A stretch of DNA of 64,000 nucleotides from Pseudomonas sp. MM223 (GCA_947090765.1 OX352322.1:2189501-2253500); one strand, 5' to 3'; counted from the first letter of the stretch, positions 1-8,612 are shown. A program made the numbers and translations. Notes: generated by a model not told the origin, from the sequence alone.

Positions 1-1
1 C

Positions 2-448
2 CAGCAGTTCTGGAACGACCCGGACCCGACGGCAGGGCCCCTGTCGATCCTGATCAGCCGCGCCGACTTGCGTGCCTACGTGTATCGCGGTGGGCAGCTG
101 GTTGGCTCGGCGCCAGCACTTTCGCCTGAAGGCAGCCAGCATCGCAGTGGCATGGCCGTGTATTCCCTGTTGCAAAAACCATCCGCCCTGGCGCTCGATG
201 GCGCGCTACCCTTACGGTGGTCGGTGGTGGGCCTGAGCAACCCGGAGTACGGAAGTACGCCCTATGAACAACTGGGCCAGCTGAACATCAACCCGGAATT
301 CCGCCGTCATTTACGCACGGCGATGGACGTCGGCACGATGCTGGTGATCACCGACTGGGCGTCGACCCGGGAAACCCGCACCGAAGGGAAATTCACGGTG
401 ATCAGTACCGAAGGCAGTGAAGAATCTAAACCGCTGGTCAAGAAATGA
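2..448 (+). CDS. L,D-transpeptidase (YkuD)-like protein, partial, apparently without catalytic cysteine
   Basis: The reading frame is open from base 2, so the N-terminus lies outside the window. The visible 148 residues begin with a YkuD-type strand pattern (ILISRADLRAYVYRGGQLVG), which in active L,D-transpeptidases precedes a His and a SHGC-type Ser/Cys motif. In the equivalent C-terminal place this protein reads YEQLGQLNINPEF, followed by the usual late strand DVGTMLVITD; there is no cysteine anywhere in the visible part. Family knowledge: the Cys attacks the donor tetrapeptide of peptidoglycan, so this protein should not cross-link and may bind or regulate. A second L,D-transpeptidase-family gene follows 109 bases downstream. 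The fold assignment rests on pattern only. Confidence 0.6.
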   Translation, partial: QQFWNDPDPTAGPLSILISRADLRAYVYRGGQLVGSAPALSPEGSQHRSGMAVYSLLQKPSALALDGALPLRWSVVGLSNPEYGSTPYEQLGQLNINPEFRRHLRTAMDVGTMLVITDWASTRETRTEGKFTVISTEGSEESKPLVKK

Positions 449-557
449 TCGGCAATGTTGCAGGAATCAAGCAAAGTACTGGCCTTTGGCTTCAACCAAG
501 CTGATGTCTCGCTTGCAGGGCCTGCCAATCGCAGACAGGTTTTTAACCAGGTATTCC

Positions 558-1274
558 ATGTCGATGTTTGAACCCTTGCGGGGAGCTTTCCGGCTCTCAG
601 TGGCCAGTATTGGCCTGTTTTTCGTCAGCGCCTGGCATACCGCCTACGCGCAGGCTCTGCCGAGCGCCGCCGAGCTGCAGCAGTTGGCGCCTAGCGCCAG
701 CCTTTCGACCCTGGCCCTGGCACTTACCGCCTACGCGTGCGCCAGTCACAGCGACGCGAACAAGTTGCTGACGGTGATCGATTACTCCAAGGCCTCGCGT
801 GACAAACGCCTGTGGGTGTTCGACCTGCGCGCCAGAAAGCTGTTGTTCGAGGAGTGGGTCGCCCACGGCAAGAACAGCGGCGCGGATGTGCCGACCACGT
901 TCTCCAACGCGCCGAACAGTTACCAATCTTCAATCGGCCTGTATGAGACCGGTCAGACCTACAGCGGCAAGCACGGCCGCTCGCTGCGCCTGCAAGGGCT
1001 GGAGCCGGGGTTCAACGACAACAGCATGTCGCGGGCGATCGTGATGCATGCCGCTGCGTATGCCGACCCCAAGGTCGTGCCCGGCCTCGGGCGCCTGGGG
1101 CGTAGCCAGGGCTGCCCTGCGGTTCGGCCGGCGATTGCCGGCAAGCTGATTGAAACGCTGCAACGCGGCAGCTACGTGTTTGCCTATTACCCGCAGCAGA
1201 ACTGGCTGAAAACATCGCGTTTCCTCAACGCCCAGAGCCGCCCGCTGGCCAACCAGTCGATCGCCAGTAAGTAA
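558..1274 (+). CDS. Murein L,D-transpeptidase catalytic-domain (YkuD_2) protein
   Basis: A 238-residue exported protein. After a short N-terminus comes a hydrophobic signal segment (about residues 10-28, ending near AYAQA). The domain shows the YkuD_2 pattern: KLLTVIDYSKAS near the start, the HGKNSG stretch, IVMHAAAYADP with the active-site His, and GRSQGCPAV with the predicted nucleophilic Cys. Proteins of this family act on periplasmic peptidoglycan or are of unknown substrate. The start at 558 is preferred because the in-frame extension to 417 overlaps the upstream gene and would put polar residues before the signal sequence. It lies in tandem with the catalytically dead-looking relative upstream. 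Its 3' end faces a convergent gene across a small inverted repeat. Confidence 0.85.
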   Translation: MSMFEPLRGAFRLSVASIGLFFVSAWHTAYAQALPSAAELQQLAPSASLSTLALALTAYACASHSDANKLLTVIDYSKASRDKRLWVFDLRARKLLFEEWVAHGKNSGADVPTTFSNAPNSYQSSIGLYETGQTYSGKHGRSLRLQGLEPGFNDNSMSRAIVMHAAAYADPKVVPGLGRLGRSQGCPAVRPAIAGKLIETLQRGSYVFAYYPQQNWLKTSRFLNAQSRPLANQSIASK

Positions 1275-1301
1275 CAGCATCAATCGTCAGACAAGCACGG
1301 C

Positions 1302-1354
1302 CCTTGTGGGAGCGGCCTTGCGTCGCGTTTAAACAAGACAGTTGCTCCTACAAG
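1302..1354. repeat. Degenerate REP-like inverted repeat between convergent genes
   Basis: CTTGTGGGAGC is mirrored, with one mismatch, by GCTCCTACAAG. The arms share the core GGAGCGGCCTTG-type sequence of the better preserved REP pairs elsewhere in this window. It lies between two convergent stop codons and could work as a bidirectional terminator. Confidence 0.55.
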
Positions 1355-1381
1355 GCGGCGCTGCGGCACCTGCACGTTTGG

Positions 1382-1675
1382 TCAGCCCAGATCACCCTCG
1401 ATAATCAGCACCTCCCGGCGATAGGCGCGCAGTGCCATCGCCTTCGCTTCTGCATAAGCCGGGTCGTTGTAGCAGGCCTTGGCTTGGGCGTAGCTGTCGA
1501 ACTCGACAGCCAGTGCGCGTGTACTGGTATGCGATTCCACGAGGGCAGCCGGGTCGAGGGCTTTGAGTTTTGCGCCGTACTTCTCGGCGATAGGCCCCCA
1601 CAACCGCCCATATTCCTGCTGAGCCTCTGTATCGGTAACAGCGCTTCCCAGAATGATCCAGTAACCCTTCATCAA
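1382..1675 (-). CDS. DUF1330 family protein
   Basis: A 97-residue protein with the ferredoxin-like DUF1330 pattern: KGYWIILGSAVTD at the N-terminus, then LALDPAALVES-type sequence, LAVEFDSYAQAKACYNDPAY in the middle and a terminal hydrophobic strand (RREVLIIEG). The length is normal for the family. Members are small cytoplasmic dimeric alpha/beta-barrel proteins, mostly of unknown function. Two consecutive Met codons make the exact start uncertain by one residue. It stands alone on the minus strand, 53 bases beyond the 3' end of the PNPOx-like gene's stop side, and may have its own promoter. No function can be inferred from context. Confidence 0.8.
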   Translation of the reverse strand: MMKGYWIILGSAVTDTEAQQEYGRLWGPIAEKYGAKLKALDPAALVESHTSTRALAVEFDSYAQAKACYNDPAYAEAKAMALRAYRREVLIIEGDLG

Positions 1676-1727
1676 CGACTCCTGTTTTTGTTTGCCTGAA
1701 TGAGTGTTTCTGCAACTGAAGGCTACC

Positions 1728-2294
1728 TCAGGGCGCTAGCCAGGAGGAATGCCACAGCCCCTCGTGGCGCCGGAAGCGCGCCCGACGCTGAACAGGCTGG
1801 GTAAGGTCCAACCACTCCAGCGCCTGTGGCTTGATGCAGATGATCGCGAAATGTTCGAAACCGTCCTGGCTGCGTGCATAGGCGCTTTCAGGGTTTGCAA
1901 TGGTTTGCCCCGGCACAGCGCCATGTCGAAACAGCGCCTGGGTCTTGTCGCGCGCCGCCGACCAGCAACGTTGACGCTGCCCGATATCCTCGACCAGGCT
2001 GGCCAGCCCCTCCATGCGCACCTGCGTCAGGCCGCAAGGGCTCAATGCGGTCAGTGCAACGCGTGGGTCAGCGGTTATCTGTGCGCATTTGGCCGAGCGC
2101 CTGTCGGCATAGAAGTACAACGTGCCAGCACTGGCGTCGACGTCACGCAGCACGACCGTTCTGGAAGCAGGCCAGCCTTGTTCGTCCAGCGTAGAAAGCT
2201 GCATGAGCCTGAAGGGGTTACGCGTTGGGCCGACCGGGATGGCCAGCTGCGCCCAGATGAGCTGAAACAGATCGTCGAGCATGCGAGCACCCAT
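1728..2294 (-). CDS. Pyridoxamine 5'-phosphate oxidase-like flavin-binding protein
   Basis: About 188 residues with the split-barrel flavin-binding fold: NPFRLMQLSTLDEQGWPASRTVVLRD is the FMN-phosphate-binding first half, LYFYADRRSAKCAQI is the second FMN contact, and LEWLDL..RARFRR is the C-terminal part typical of PNPOx-related proteins. Real PdxH is longer (about 215) and ends with a conserved RL.P motif, which is not seen here, so this is more likely a general FMN-dependent oxidoreductase than vitamin B6 oxidase. The ATG at 2294 is chosen; a TTG at 2342 would touch the stop of the preceding SDR gene and an ATG at 2282 is also possible. It is probably co-transcribed with the SDR upstream. 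Confidence 0.75.
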   Translation of the reverse strand: MGARMLDDLFQLIWAQLAIPVGPTRNPFRLMQLSTLDEQGWPASRTVVLRDVDASAGTLYFYADRRSAKCAQITADPRVALTALSPCGLTQVRMEGLASLVEDIGQRQRCWSAARDKTQALFRHGAVPGQTIANPESAYARSQDGFEHFAIICIKPQALEWLDLTQPVQRRARFRRHEGLWHSSWLAP

Positions 2295-2342
2295 GTTGCA
2301 GAAGACGAAGGCCGCAACAGCGCGTGCTGCGGCCACGGGCAA

Positions 2343-3047
2343 TCAGACGCTGCGGGTCACGCCGCCATCCACCTTGATGTTCTGCCCGGTGATGTAGGCA
2401 GCCCCTTCGCTGGCCAGAAATGCGATGGTGGCGGCCACTTCCTCGCTGGTGCCATAACGTTTGAGCGGCACGCTGTCGCGGCGTTGTTCGGTGCCAGGCA
2501 GGCTGTCGATCCAGCCGGGGAGGACGTTGTTGATGCGCACGTTATCCCCGGCAAAATTGTCGGCATAAATCTTGGTGAAGGCGGCCAGGCCCGAGCGGAA
2601 TACAGCCGATGTCGGGAACAGCTCACTCGGCTCGAACGCCCAGGCGGTGGAAATGTTGATGATCACGCCACCCTTCTGGCGTTGCATGTAAGGCGTCACC
2701 AGGCGGGTAGGGCGAATGACATTGAGCAGGTAGGTGTCCATGCCCTTGTGCCAGTCTTCGTCGCTGATCTCCAGGATGGGCGCACGCGGACCATGGCCGG
2801 CGCTGTTGACCAGCACGTCGATGCGGCCCCACTTTTCCACCACGGCGTCGACCAGGCGTTTCAGGTCTTCAACCGACTGGTTGCTGCCGGTTACACCAAT
2901 GCCGCCAAGCTCGGCAGCCAGTGCTTCACCCTTGCCCGAAGAGGAAAGGATGCCAACCTTGAAGCCGTCAGCGGCCAGGCGCCGTGCTGCTGCCGCGCCC
3001 ATGCCGCTGCCACCGGCCGTGATAATCGCAACTTTTTCTACTGACAT
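2343..3047 (-). CDS. Short-chain dehydrogenase/reductase with altered catalytic motif
   Basis: A 234-residue Rossmann-fold protein. The cofactor loop is ITAGGSGMG (residues 9-17), the structural motif is VNSAGHG, and the family Ser is in IINIS. Where classical SDRs have Tyr-x-x-x-Lys, this protein reads FPTSAVFRSGLAAF, so neither Tyr nor Lys is in place. The rest (VRINNVLPGWIDS, EVAATIAFLAS, ITGQNIKVDGG) is normal. Family knowledge says loss of both residues should abolish classical hydride-transfer chemistry, so the protein may be a binding or divergent enzyme. It is probably the first gene of a two-gene unit with the PNPOx-like protein; a LysR regulator lies behind it on the same strand. 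Confidence 0.82.
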   Translation of the reverse strand: MSVEKVAIITAGGSGMGAAAARRLAADGFKVGILSSSGKGEALAAELGGIGVTGSNQSVEDLKRLVDAVVEKWGRIDVLVNSAGHGPRAPILEISDEDWHKGMDTYLLNVIRPTRLVTPYMQRQKGGVIINISTAWAFEPSELFPTSAVFRSGLAAFTKIYADNFAGDNVRINNVLPGWIDSLPGTEQRRDSVPLKRYGTSEEVAATIAFLASEGAAYITGQNIKVDGGVTRSV

Positions 3048-3146
3048 GCTGCCTCCAGAACGTGAACTGCTGATTGTTTAGGTGCAATTACCTTAGCAGC
3101 AGCCCCGAAGGCGAGGGAGACAGCCAAACTTTACCGTGACAGTAGA

Positions 3147-4040
3147 TTAACTATTGTTAGCCTGTTGCTTGAGCCAGCGTTGGACGATGCCTAGCGACTC
3201 CGGCTGCTGCAGCTTTCGTGGCCACACCAGGTAGAACGACTTATCGAGCCTGAGCTGCTGAACGAACACCTGTACCAGCCTGCCCGCAACGATGTCATCG
3301 CTGACGAACGCCAGGCTGGCCAAGGCAATGCCCTGACCACTGAGGGCCGCGTCAATGGCCAGTGAAGTCTGATTGAACCGCAGGTTCTTGGCTGTTGGTT
3401 GCGTGTGTTGCGGAAACACGGCAGCAAGGTACTGGGGCCAGAAATTATGGGCATCGTGAAGCATGATGAAATCTTGTAGCTGCGCAAAGCTGCTAGGGGC
3501 AGTCGTGCCTTCGAACAGCTTAGGGCTGGCCACGGCGACGATGCGCTGCTCCATCAACAGTTCGCTGTTCAGGCCCGCTCCGATTTCGGGCTTGCCATAG
3601 CGGACTGCGATATCCACACCATCAGTGCTGAAGTGTGACAGCCGATCTGTGGCCAGCACACGCAGGTCAATCTCCGGGTGGCTTTGCGCAAAGCTGCCCA
3701 GCCTGGGAATAAGCCACTTGGAGGCAAAGGTAGGGGTAACGCTGACGGTCAGGTGAGAGGTTTGTGGCCGGAGCAGGCGGGTTGCCTCATCGATCATCGC
3801 CAAGGCGCTGCGAATGCTGCCGCTGTAGCCCAGGCCCGCATCGGTCAGCGCCAGGCCCCGGGGCAGGCGCTCGAACAAGCGAAGGTTCAGGTTCGCTTCC
3901 AGGCCGCGTATCTGTTGAGCGACTGCCGCCTGGGTCACGCCCAGTTCCTCGGCAGCCAGGCGAAAGTTCAGGTGGCGGGCAACCACTTCAAACACGCGTA
4001 GCGCATTAAGCGGGGGCAATTCAGGGAAACCGTTTGGCAT
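3147..4040 (-). CDS. LysR family transcriptional regulator, GcvA-like
   Basis: A 297-residue regulator. The N-terminal winged helix-turn-helix is clear (LPPLNALRVFEVVARHLNFRLAAEELGVTQAAVAQQIRGLE, about residues 8-48), followed by the effector-binding region with GcvA-type landmarks (FASKWLIPRLGSF, DVDIAVRYG-like DGVDIAVRYG, and GQGIALASLAFV). The ATG at 4040 is preferred because the upstream extension to 4145 adds low-complexity residues before the HTH. It is divergent from the polyamine regulator gene that starts about 210 bases away, and on the same strand as the SDR gene. The target is unknown; the nearest candidates are the SDR/PNPOx pair. Confidence 0.85.
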   Translation of the reverse strand: MPNGFPELPPLNALRVFEVVARHLNFRLAAEELGVTQAAVAQQIRGLEANLNLRLFERLPRGLALTDAGLGYSGSIRSALAMIDEATRLLRPQTSHLTVSVTPTFASKWLIPRLGSFAQSHPEIDLRVLATDRLSHFSTDGVDIAVRYGKPEIGAGLNSELLMEQRIVAVASPKLFEGTTAPSSFAQLQDFIMLHDAHNFWPQYLAAVFPQHTQPTAKNLRFNQTSLAIDAALSGQGIALASLAFVSDDIVAGRLVQVFVQQLRLDKSFYLVWPRKLQQPESLGIVQRWLKQQANNS

Positions 4041-4190
4041 GACGAGGGTAGTGGCCGGGCTGGAAAGATTCACCGCCGAGGCTACTCCCTGAGCACCTTT
4101 AAAGAAACCCGCGGCACCGCTGCTACTGCACATCCTACGGGCCAAACACTCGGTTCGTTGCTACACAAATTCAGGGTTCGGCTTGACTCG

Positions 4191-4221
4191 TGAAAATTTT
4201 CATGTAATTTTTCATGAAAAA
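4191..4221. promoter_or_regulatory. Two adjacent AT-rich palindromes, candidate operator of the first XRE-cupin regulator
   Basis: TGAAAATTTTCA at 4191-4202 is a perfect palindrome, and TTTTTCATGAAAAA at 4208-4221 is a second perfect one. They are unusually AT-rich for this genome. A related string, TCATGTAATTTTTCA here and TCATGTACTTTTCA at 8660-8673, lies before the paralogous regulator, suggesting a shared operator. The second palindrome contains an ATG that could be mistaken for the gene start. Confidence 0.55.
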
Positions 4222-4252
4222 TAACTCTAAAAATTTCACGGCAGCCCAATCG

Positions 4253-4807
4253 ATGAAGATGCACGAAGAGGTTGAAGCCCTCGCGATCCTTATTCACGAC
4301 CTGCGCAAATTCAAGAACCTGACCCTGGGCGAGCTGGCTGAGCGCATCAACCGCTCGGTCGGCTTCCTCTCTCAGGTCGAGCGCGGTGTCTCGCGCCCAA
4401 CCGTGGCGGACCTCACCGCCATCAGCGAAGCGCTCGGCGTATCGACCGCGTACTTCTACAACCTGAGCAAGCCCCGCAGCATTGGCTGGGTCACGCGCCC
4501 CCACGAGCGGCGCACGCTGTACCTGGAGTCGGGCATTACCGATGTGTTGGCTTCGCCCTCCATCGCCGGTGCCTTTGCCATGCTCGACAGCCACCTTGAG
4601 CCTGGCGCCACCAGTGGCGAGGCATACCTGAGTGACCGTTCCGAGCAGGGCTGTTTCGTGCTTGAGGGCGAACTCACGGTATGGCTGGACGACGGCGAGG
4701 CCGTGACCCTGCAGGCCAACGACTGCTTCCAGGTGCAACCCCACGCGCAGTTCCGTTACGCCAACCTGACGGCAAAACCCACCCGCGTGCTCTGGGTCTT
4801 CAATTGA
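4253..4807 (+). CDS. XRE-cupin transcriptional regulator of polyamine genes, PauR/PuuR-like (copy 1)
   Basis: A 184-residue regulator with an N-terminal XRE helix-turn-helix (LTLGELAERINRSVGFLSQVERGVSRPTV, residues about 23-52) and a C-terminal cupin barrel (SHLEPGATSGE, GCFVLEGELTVWLDDGEAVTL, DCFQVQPHAQFRYANLT). This architecture is that of PuuR of E. coli and PauR of P. aeruginosa, which repress gamma-glutamyl polyamine catabolism and sense the polyamine through the cupin. The start at 4253 was chosen because it gives exactly the same length and N-terminus (MKMHEEVEALAI) as the copy at 8711; the ATG at 4214 lies inside a palindromic operator. It sits directly upstream of the synthetase gene. 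Confidence 0.88.
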   Translation: MKMHEEVEALAILIHDLRKFKNLTLGELAERINRSVGFLSQVERGVSRPTVADLTAISEALGVSTAYFYNLSKPRSIGWVTRPHERRTLYLESGITDVLASPSIAGAFAMLDSHLEPGATSGEAYLSDRSEQGCFVLEGELTVWLDDGEAVTLQANDCFQVQPHAQFRYANLTAKPTRVLWVFN

Positions 4808-4834
4808 ATTCGTTCACCTCACAAGGATAAGAAG

Positions 4835-6181
4835 ATGAGTGTCATCTTTGCGGATCTGCTGGCTGAAGTGCGCTCGTTCCGAGCGGAGCACCCAGACATT
4901 CGTTATGTCGACCTGATTGCGCTGGATATCCCCGGGCACTTCTACGGCAAGCGCTACCCCATGGACATGCTGGAAAAGGTCGCCGCCGGCGCGCCGCTGA
5001 AGCTGCCGCAGAACTGCGTGCTGCTGGGTACCCAGGGCGGCCTTTACCCAATTGGCGATTACTGCTTTGCCGACGGCGACCCGGATGCCGCCCGGCGCCT
5101 GGTGCCGGGTACCCTGAAGCCGGTGCGCTGGGAAAAGGAAGTCATCGCCCAGATGCTCATCACCTCCGACGGCACCGCCAAGCCTATCGAGTTCGAGCCC
5201 CGTGAAGTGCTGGCCCGCGTGATTCAGCGCCTGGCCAAGCGTGGCATCCGCCCGGTGGTGGCCTTCGAGCTGGAGTTCTACCTGTTCAACCGCAAGCTCG
5301 ACAACGGCCTGCCACAGTACCCACGCGACACGGCGACCGACGACGAAGACGACCAGCCGAACATGCACATCGAGCGGTTGTCGCGCTTTTCGTCGGTGCT
5401 GCACGAGATGGTCGATGGCGCCAACGAGCAAGGCGTGCCGGCGAACGTCATCACCGCAGAGCTGGGCCCTGGCCAGTTCGAGATCAATTTCTCCCACAGC
5501 GACGATGCCCTGAGCGCGGCGGACTGGTCGGCGCTGTTCTGCCGCAGTACCCGCGGTATCGCGATGAAGCACGGCTACCGCGCCAGCTTCATGAGCAAGC
5601 CGTATCTGGACGCGCCGGGCAGCGGCATGCATGTGCACGTGAGCCTGTATGACGCTGCCGGCAACAACATCCTGGCGGGTGCCGAGCAGCGCAAGCTGCG
5701 CCATGCGGTGGCGGGGTGCCTGGAGCTGCTGCCGCACTGCATGCCGATCTTTGCCCCCAACCACAATGCTTACCGCCGCTATGGCGCCATGGTGAACGCG
5801 GCGAGCAAGGCCAGCTGGGGCTTCGAAGACCGTGATGCATGCATTCGCATCCCCGAATCCGACCCGCGCAACCTGCGCATCGAGCACCGCCTTGCTGGCG
5901 CCGATGCCAACCCGTACCTGGTGCTGGCGGCCATCCTGACCGGCATGGAGCATGGCCTGGACCGCGGCGTCGAGCCCATCGCCCCGCTGAACGAAAACCG
6001 TCAGAGCGGCATCGACTTCCCCAAGGATGCCCTCGGCGCCCTGGCTGCCATGCGTCACCACCCGGTGGTCAACGAAGGCCTGGGCAGTGAATTCGTGATG
6101 GTCTATTGCGAAAACAAATACCAGGAGCAACTGGACTTCATGCGCCATATCGATGCCCGCGAATACCGCTGGTTCCTGTAG
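4835..6181 (+). CDS. Gamma-glutamylpolyamine synthetase, glutamine-synthetase family
   Basis: A 448-residue member of the glutamine-synthetase superfamily in the PuuA/SpuI/PauA branch. It would ligate glutamate to putrescine, spermidine or a similar amine with ATP, the first step of the gamma-glutamylated polyamine route in the cytoplasm. Visible motifs: VVAFELEFYLFN with metal-binding Glu residues, NVITAELGPGQFEINFSHSDDALSAAD, FMSKPYLDAPGSGMHVHVSL carrying the active-site His, and NLRIEHRLAGADANPYLVLAA. The length fits PuuA-type enzymes (about 450). AAGGA lies 7-11 bases before the ATG. It is followed by the matching hydrolase and aminotransferase, so the three form a functional set. Confidence 0.9.
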   Translation: MSVIFADLLAEVRSFRAEHPDIRYVDLIALDIPGHFYGKRYPMDMLEKVAAGAPLKLPQNCVLLGTQGGLYPIGDYCFADGDPDAARRLVPGTLKPVRWEKEVIAQMLITSDGTAKPIEFEPREVLARVIQRLAKRGIRPVVAFELEFYLFNRKLDNGLPQYPRDTATDDEDDQPNMHIERLSRFSSVLHEMVDGANEQGVPANVITAELGPGQFEINFSHSDDALSAADWSALFCRSTRGIAMKHGYRASFMSKPYLDAPGSGMHVHVSLYDAAGNNILAGAEQRKLRHAVAGCLELLPHCMPIFAPNHNAYRRYGAMVNAASKASWGFEDRDACIRIPESDPRNLRIEHRLAGADANPYLVLAAILTGMEHGLDRGVEPIAPLNENRQSGIDFPKDALGALAAMRHHPVVNEGLGSEFVMVYCENKYQEQLDFMRHIDAREYRWFL

Positions 6182-6256
6182 GTGCCGAAGTTCGAACAGC
6201 GACGCTGCACCCTCCCTTTCAACACAACGCGCAATATGGATTTGCCGGAGGAAGAT

Positions 6257-7030
6257 ATGCCACGTGTGCCCGTTATCGGCATTACCGCATGCACCAGCAT
6301 GATCGAGCTGCATGCAACCCAGACCATCAGCGAGAAGTACGCACGCGCGGCAGCCAAGGCGGCGTGTGGGCTGCCCATCGTCATTCCCAGCCTCGGTGAG
6401 CTGATGGACAGCGCCGATATTCTCGACGTGGTGGATGGGCTGATCTTCACCGGTTCGCCGTCCAACATCGAGCCGTTTCATTACAACGGCCCAGCCAGTG
6501 CAGCGGGCACCCATCACGACCCGCTGCGTGATGCCACGACGTTGCCGCTGATGCGTGCGGCCATCGCCGCCGGCGTACCGGTGCTGGGCATTTGCCGTGG
6601 CTTCCAGGAAATGAACGTGGCACTGGGCGGCACCTTGCACCAGAAGGTTCATGAAACCGGTGTGTTCATGGACCACCGCGAAGGCAAGGGTGAGCCCATC
6701 GACAAGCAATACGGGCCGCGTCACACCATGCATGTTGAGCCCGGCGGCCTGCTCGACCGCATGGGCTTGCCGGCAATCTTCGACGTCAATTCCATCCATG
6801 GCCAGGGCATCGATGTTTTGGCCCCGGGGCTACGGGTGGAAGCGCTGGCACCCGATGGCCTGGTGGAAGCGATTTCGGTCGAGAACGGCAAGGGGTTTGC
6901 CTTGGCCGTGCAATGGCACCCCGAGTTCCAGGTCATGGACAACCCGCATTACCTGACCATCTTCCAGTCCTTTGGCAAGGCCTGCCGGCAGCGCTCGGTA
7001 CTGCGCCAGAGGCTGTTGCTGTCGGCCTGA
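6257..7030 (+). CDS. Gamma-glutamyl-gamma-aminobutyrate hydrolase (PuuD/PauD-like)
   Basis: A 257-residue class I glutamine-amidotransferase-like hydrolase that would release glutamate from gamma-glutamyl-GABA late in polyamine breakdown. The catalytic triad is visible: Cys113 in VLGICRGFQEMN, and His221 and Glu223 in VQWHPEFQ. The oxyanion region is in VDGLIFTGSPSNIEP. The ATG at 6257 is preferred over in-frame upstream starts because GGAGGA lies at the right distance before it. The gene is downstream of the synthetase and upstream of the aminotransferase in the same direction, and is probably part of one transcript. Confidence 0.9.
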   Translation: MPRVPVIGITACTSMIELHATQTISEKYARAAAKAACGLPIVIPSLGELMDSADILDVVDGLIFTGSPSNIEPFHYNGPASAAGTHHDPLRDATTLPLMRAAIAAGVPVLGICRGFQEMNVALGGTLHQKVHETGVFMDHREGKGEPIDKQYGPRHTMHVEPGGLLDRMGLPAIFDVNSIHGQGIDVLAPGLRVEALAPDGLVEAISVENGKGFALAVQWHPEFQVMDNPHYLTIFQSFGKACRQRSVLRQRLLLSA

Positions 7031-7100
7031 ACACCGACCGTTCCCAACTATGAAAAGTACCCGCGCAGCCTGGCTGCGCAACTTGATGGAGTAGAAGTCA

Positions 7101-8459
7101 ATGAGTGAAAAGAATTCGCAGACCCTTGCCTGGCAATCGATGAGCCGCGACCACCACCTGGCCCCGTTCAGCGATGTCAAACAGCTGGCCGAGAAAGGCC
7201 CGCGCATCATCACCTCGGCCAAGGGCGTGTACCTGTGGGACAGCGAAGGCAACAAGATTCTCGATGGCATGGCGGGCCTGTGGTGCGTGGCAGTCGGCTA
7301 TGGCCGTGACGAGTTGGCCGAGGTTGCCAGCCGGCAGATGAAGCAGCTGCCTTACTACAACCTGTTCTTCCAGACCGCGCACCCGCCTGCGCTGGAGCTG
7401 GCCAAGGCAATCGCCGACGTGGCACCGCAAGGCATGAACCATGTGTTCTTTACCGGCTCCGGCTCCGAAGGCAACGACACCGTGCTGCGCATGGTCCGCC
7501 ACTACTGGGCGCTGAAGGGCAAGAAGAACAAGAACGTCATCATTGGCCGCATCAACGGTTATCACGGCTCTACCGTAGCCGGCGCAGCCCTGGGCGGCAT
7601 GAGCGGCATGCACCAGCAGGGCGGGGTGATCCCGGATATCGTGCACATTCCGCAGCCGTACTGGTTCGGCGAGGGCGGTGACATGACCGAGGCGGACTTC
7701 GGCGTGTGGGCGGCCGAGCAGCTGGAAAAAAAGATTCTAGAAGTTGGCGTGGACAATGTTGCCGCCTTCATCGCCGAACCCATCCAGGGCGCCGGTGGCG
7801 TGATCATTCCACCGCAAACCTACTGGCCGAAGGTCAAGGAAATCCTGGCCAGGTACGACATCCTCTTTGTCGCCGACGAAGTGATTTGCGGTTTCGGCCG
7901 TACCGGTGAGTGGTTCGGTAGCAACTACTACGACCTCAAGCCCGACCTGATGACCATCGCCAAGGGCCTGACCTCCGGTTACATCCCCATGGGCGGGGTG
8001 ATCGTGCGTGACGAAGTGGCCAAGGTGATCAGCGAAGGCGGCGACTTCAACCATGGCTTTACCTATTCCGGCCACCCGGTGGCGGCGGCGGTGGGCCTGG
8101 AGAACCTGCGCATCCTGCGTGATGAGCAGATCATCCAGCAGGTGCACGATAAAACCGCGCCATACCTGCAACAACGCCTGCGCGAACTGGCCGACCACCC
8201 ACTCGTCGGCGAAGTGCGCGGCCTGGGCATGCTCGGCGCAATCGAGCTGGTGAAAGACAAGGCCACCCGCGCCCGTTACGAAGGCAAAGGTGTCGGCATG
8301 ATCTGCCGCCAGCACTGCTTCGACAACGGCCTGATCATGCGCGCCGTGGGCGACACCATGATCATTGCGCCACCGTTGGTGATCAGCATCGAGGAGATCG
8401 ACGAGCTGGTGGAAAAAGCCCGCAAGTGCCTGGACCTGACTTACGAGGCTGTCCGCTAA
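7101..8459 (+). CDS. spuC: Putrescine/polyamine:pyruvate aminotransferase, SpuC-like
   Basis: A 452-residue class III PLP aminotransferase. Key features are [11 protein letters not shown], the cofactor phosphate region [21 protein letters not shown], the Asp-containing [21 protein letters not shown], and the Schiff-base Lys288 in [15 protein letters not shown]. SpuC of P. aeruginosa transfers the amino group of putrescine to pyruvate; several paralogues exist in P. putida, so this copy may prefer another diamine. It is the third catabolic gene of the cluster, and the run ends at a long REP pair. The role is supported by sequence family plus the neighbouring synthetase, hydrolase and PauR-like regulators. 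Confidence 0.9.
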   Translation: MSEKNSQTLAWQSMSRDHHLAPFSDVKQLAEKGPRIITSAKGVYLWDSEGNKILDGMAGLWCVAVGYGRDELAEVASRQMKQLPYYNLFFQTAHPPALELAKAIADVAPQGMNHVFFTGSGSEGNDTVLRMVRHYWALKGKKNKNVIIGRINGYHGSTVAGAALGGMSGMHQQGGVIPDIVHIPQPYWFGEGGDMTEADFGVWAAEQLEKKILEVGVDNVAAFIAEPIQGAGGVIIPPQTYWPKVKEILARYDILFVADEVICGFGRTGEWFGSNYYDLKPDLMTIAKGLTSGYIPMGGVIVRDEVAKVISEGGDFNHGFTYSGHPVAAAVGLENLRILRDEQIIQQVHDKTAPYLQQRLRELADHPLVGEVRGLGMLGAIELVKDKATRARYEGKGVGMICRQHCFDNGLIMRAVGDTMIIAPPLVISIEEIDELVEKARKCLDLTYEAVR

Positions 8460-8493
8460 GGGCAAAGCCCGCCTTCCAACCCTGGCGCGGTCG

Positions 8494-8612
8494 TTGTAGG
8501 AGCGGCCTTGTGTCGCGATAGGGCTGCGCAGCAGCCCCGGGATCTGAGCGTGGATGCATCAATTGCCGGGGCTGCTGCGCAGCCCTATCGCGACACAAGG
8601 CCGCTCCTACAA
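8494..8612. repeat. REPIN: inverted pair of REP elements after spuC
   Basis: A near-perfect inverted repeat with arms of about 47 bases. The left arm runs from TTGTAGGAGCGGCCTTGTG through GGCTGCGCAGCAGCCCCGG and the right arm (8566-8612) is its reverse complement, with a 25-base unrelated spacer. It follows the stop of the aminotransferase gene and precedes the second regulator. Such REP doublets are mobilised by RAYT transposases encoded elsewhere in Pseudomonas genomes. Confidence 0.9.

Noticed and set aside
1728..2294. Considered calling the PNPOx-like gene pdxH
   Set aside because: It is shorter than PdxH and lacks its conserved C-terminal motif; general flavin-binding family is safer.
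4214..4252. Upstream ATG of the first XRE-cupin gene
   Set aside because: It lies inside a palindrome and would add 13 residues not present in the paralogue; the aligned start at 4253 is preferred.
4814..6799. A 661-codon open frame on the minus strand opposite the polyamine synthetase and hydrolase genes
   Set aside because: The plus strand holds two clear enzymes with intact catalytic motifs; the antisense frame has His/Val/Gln-rich composition typical of the complement of GC-rich codons and no family features.
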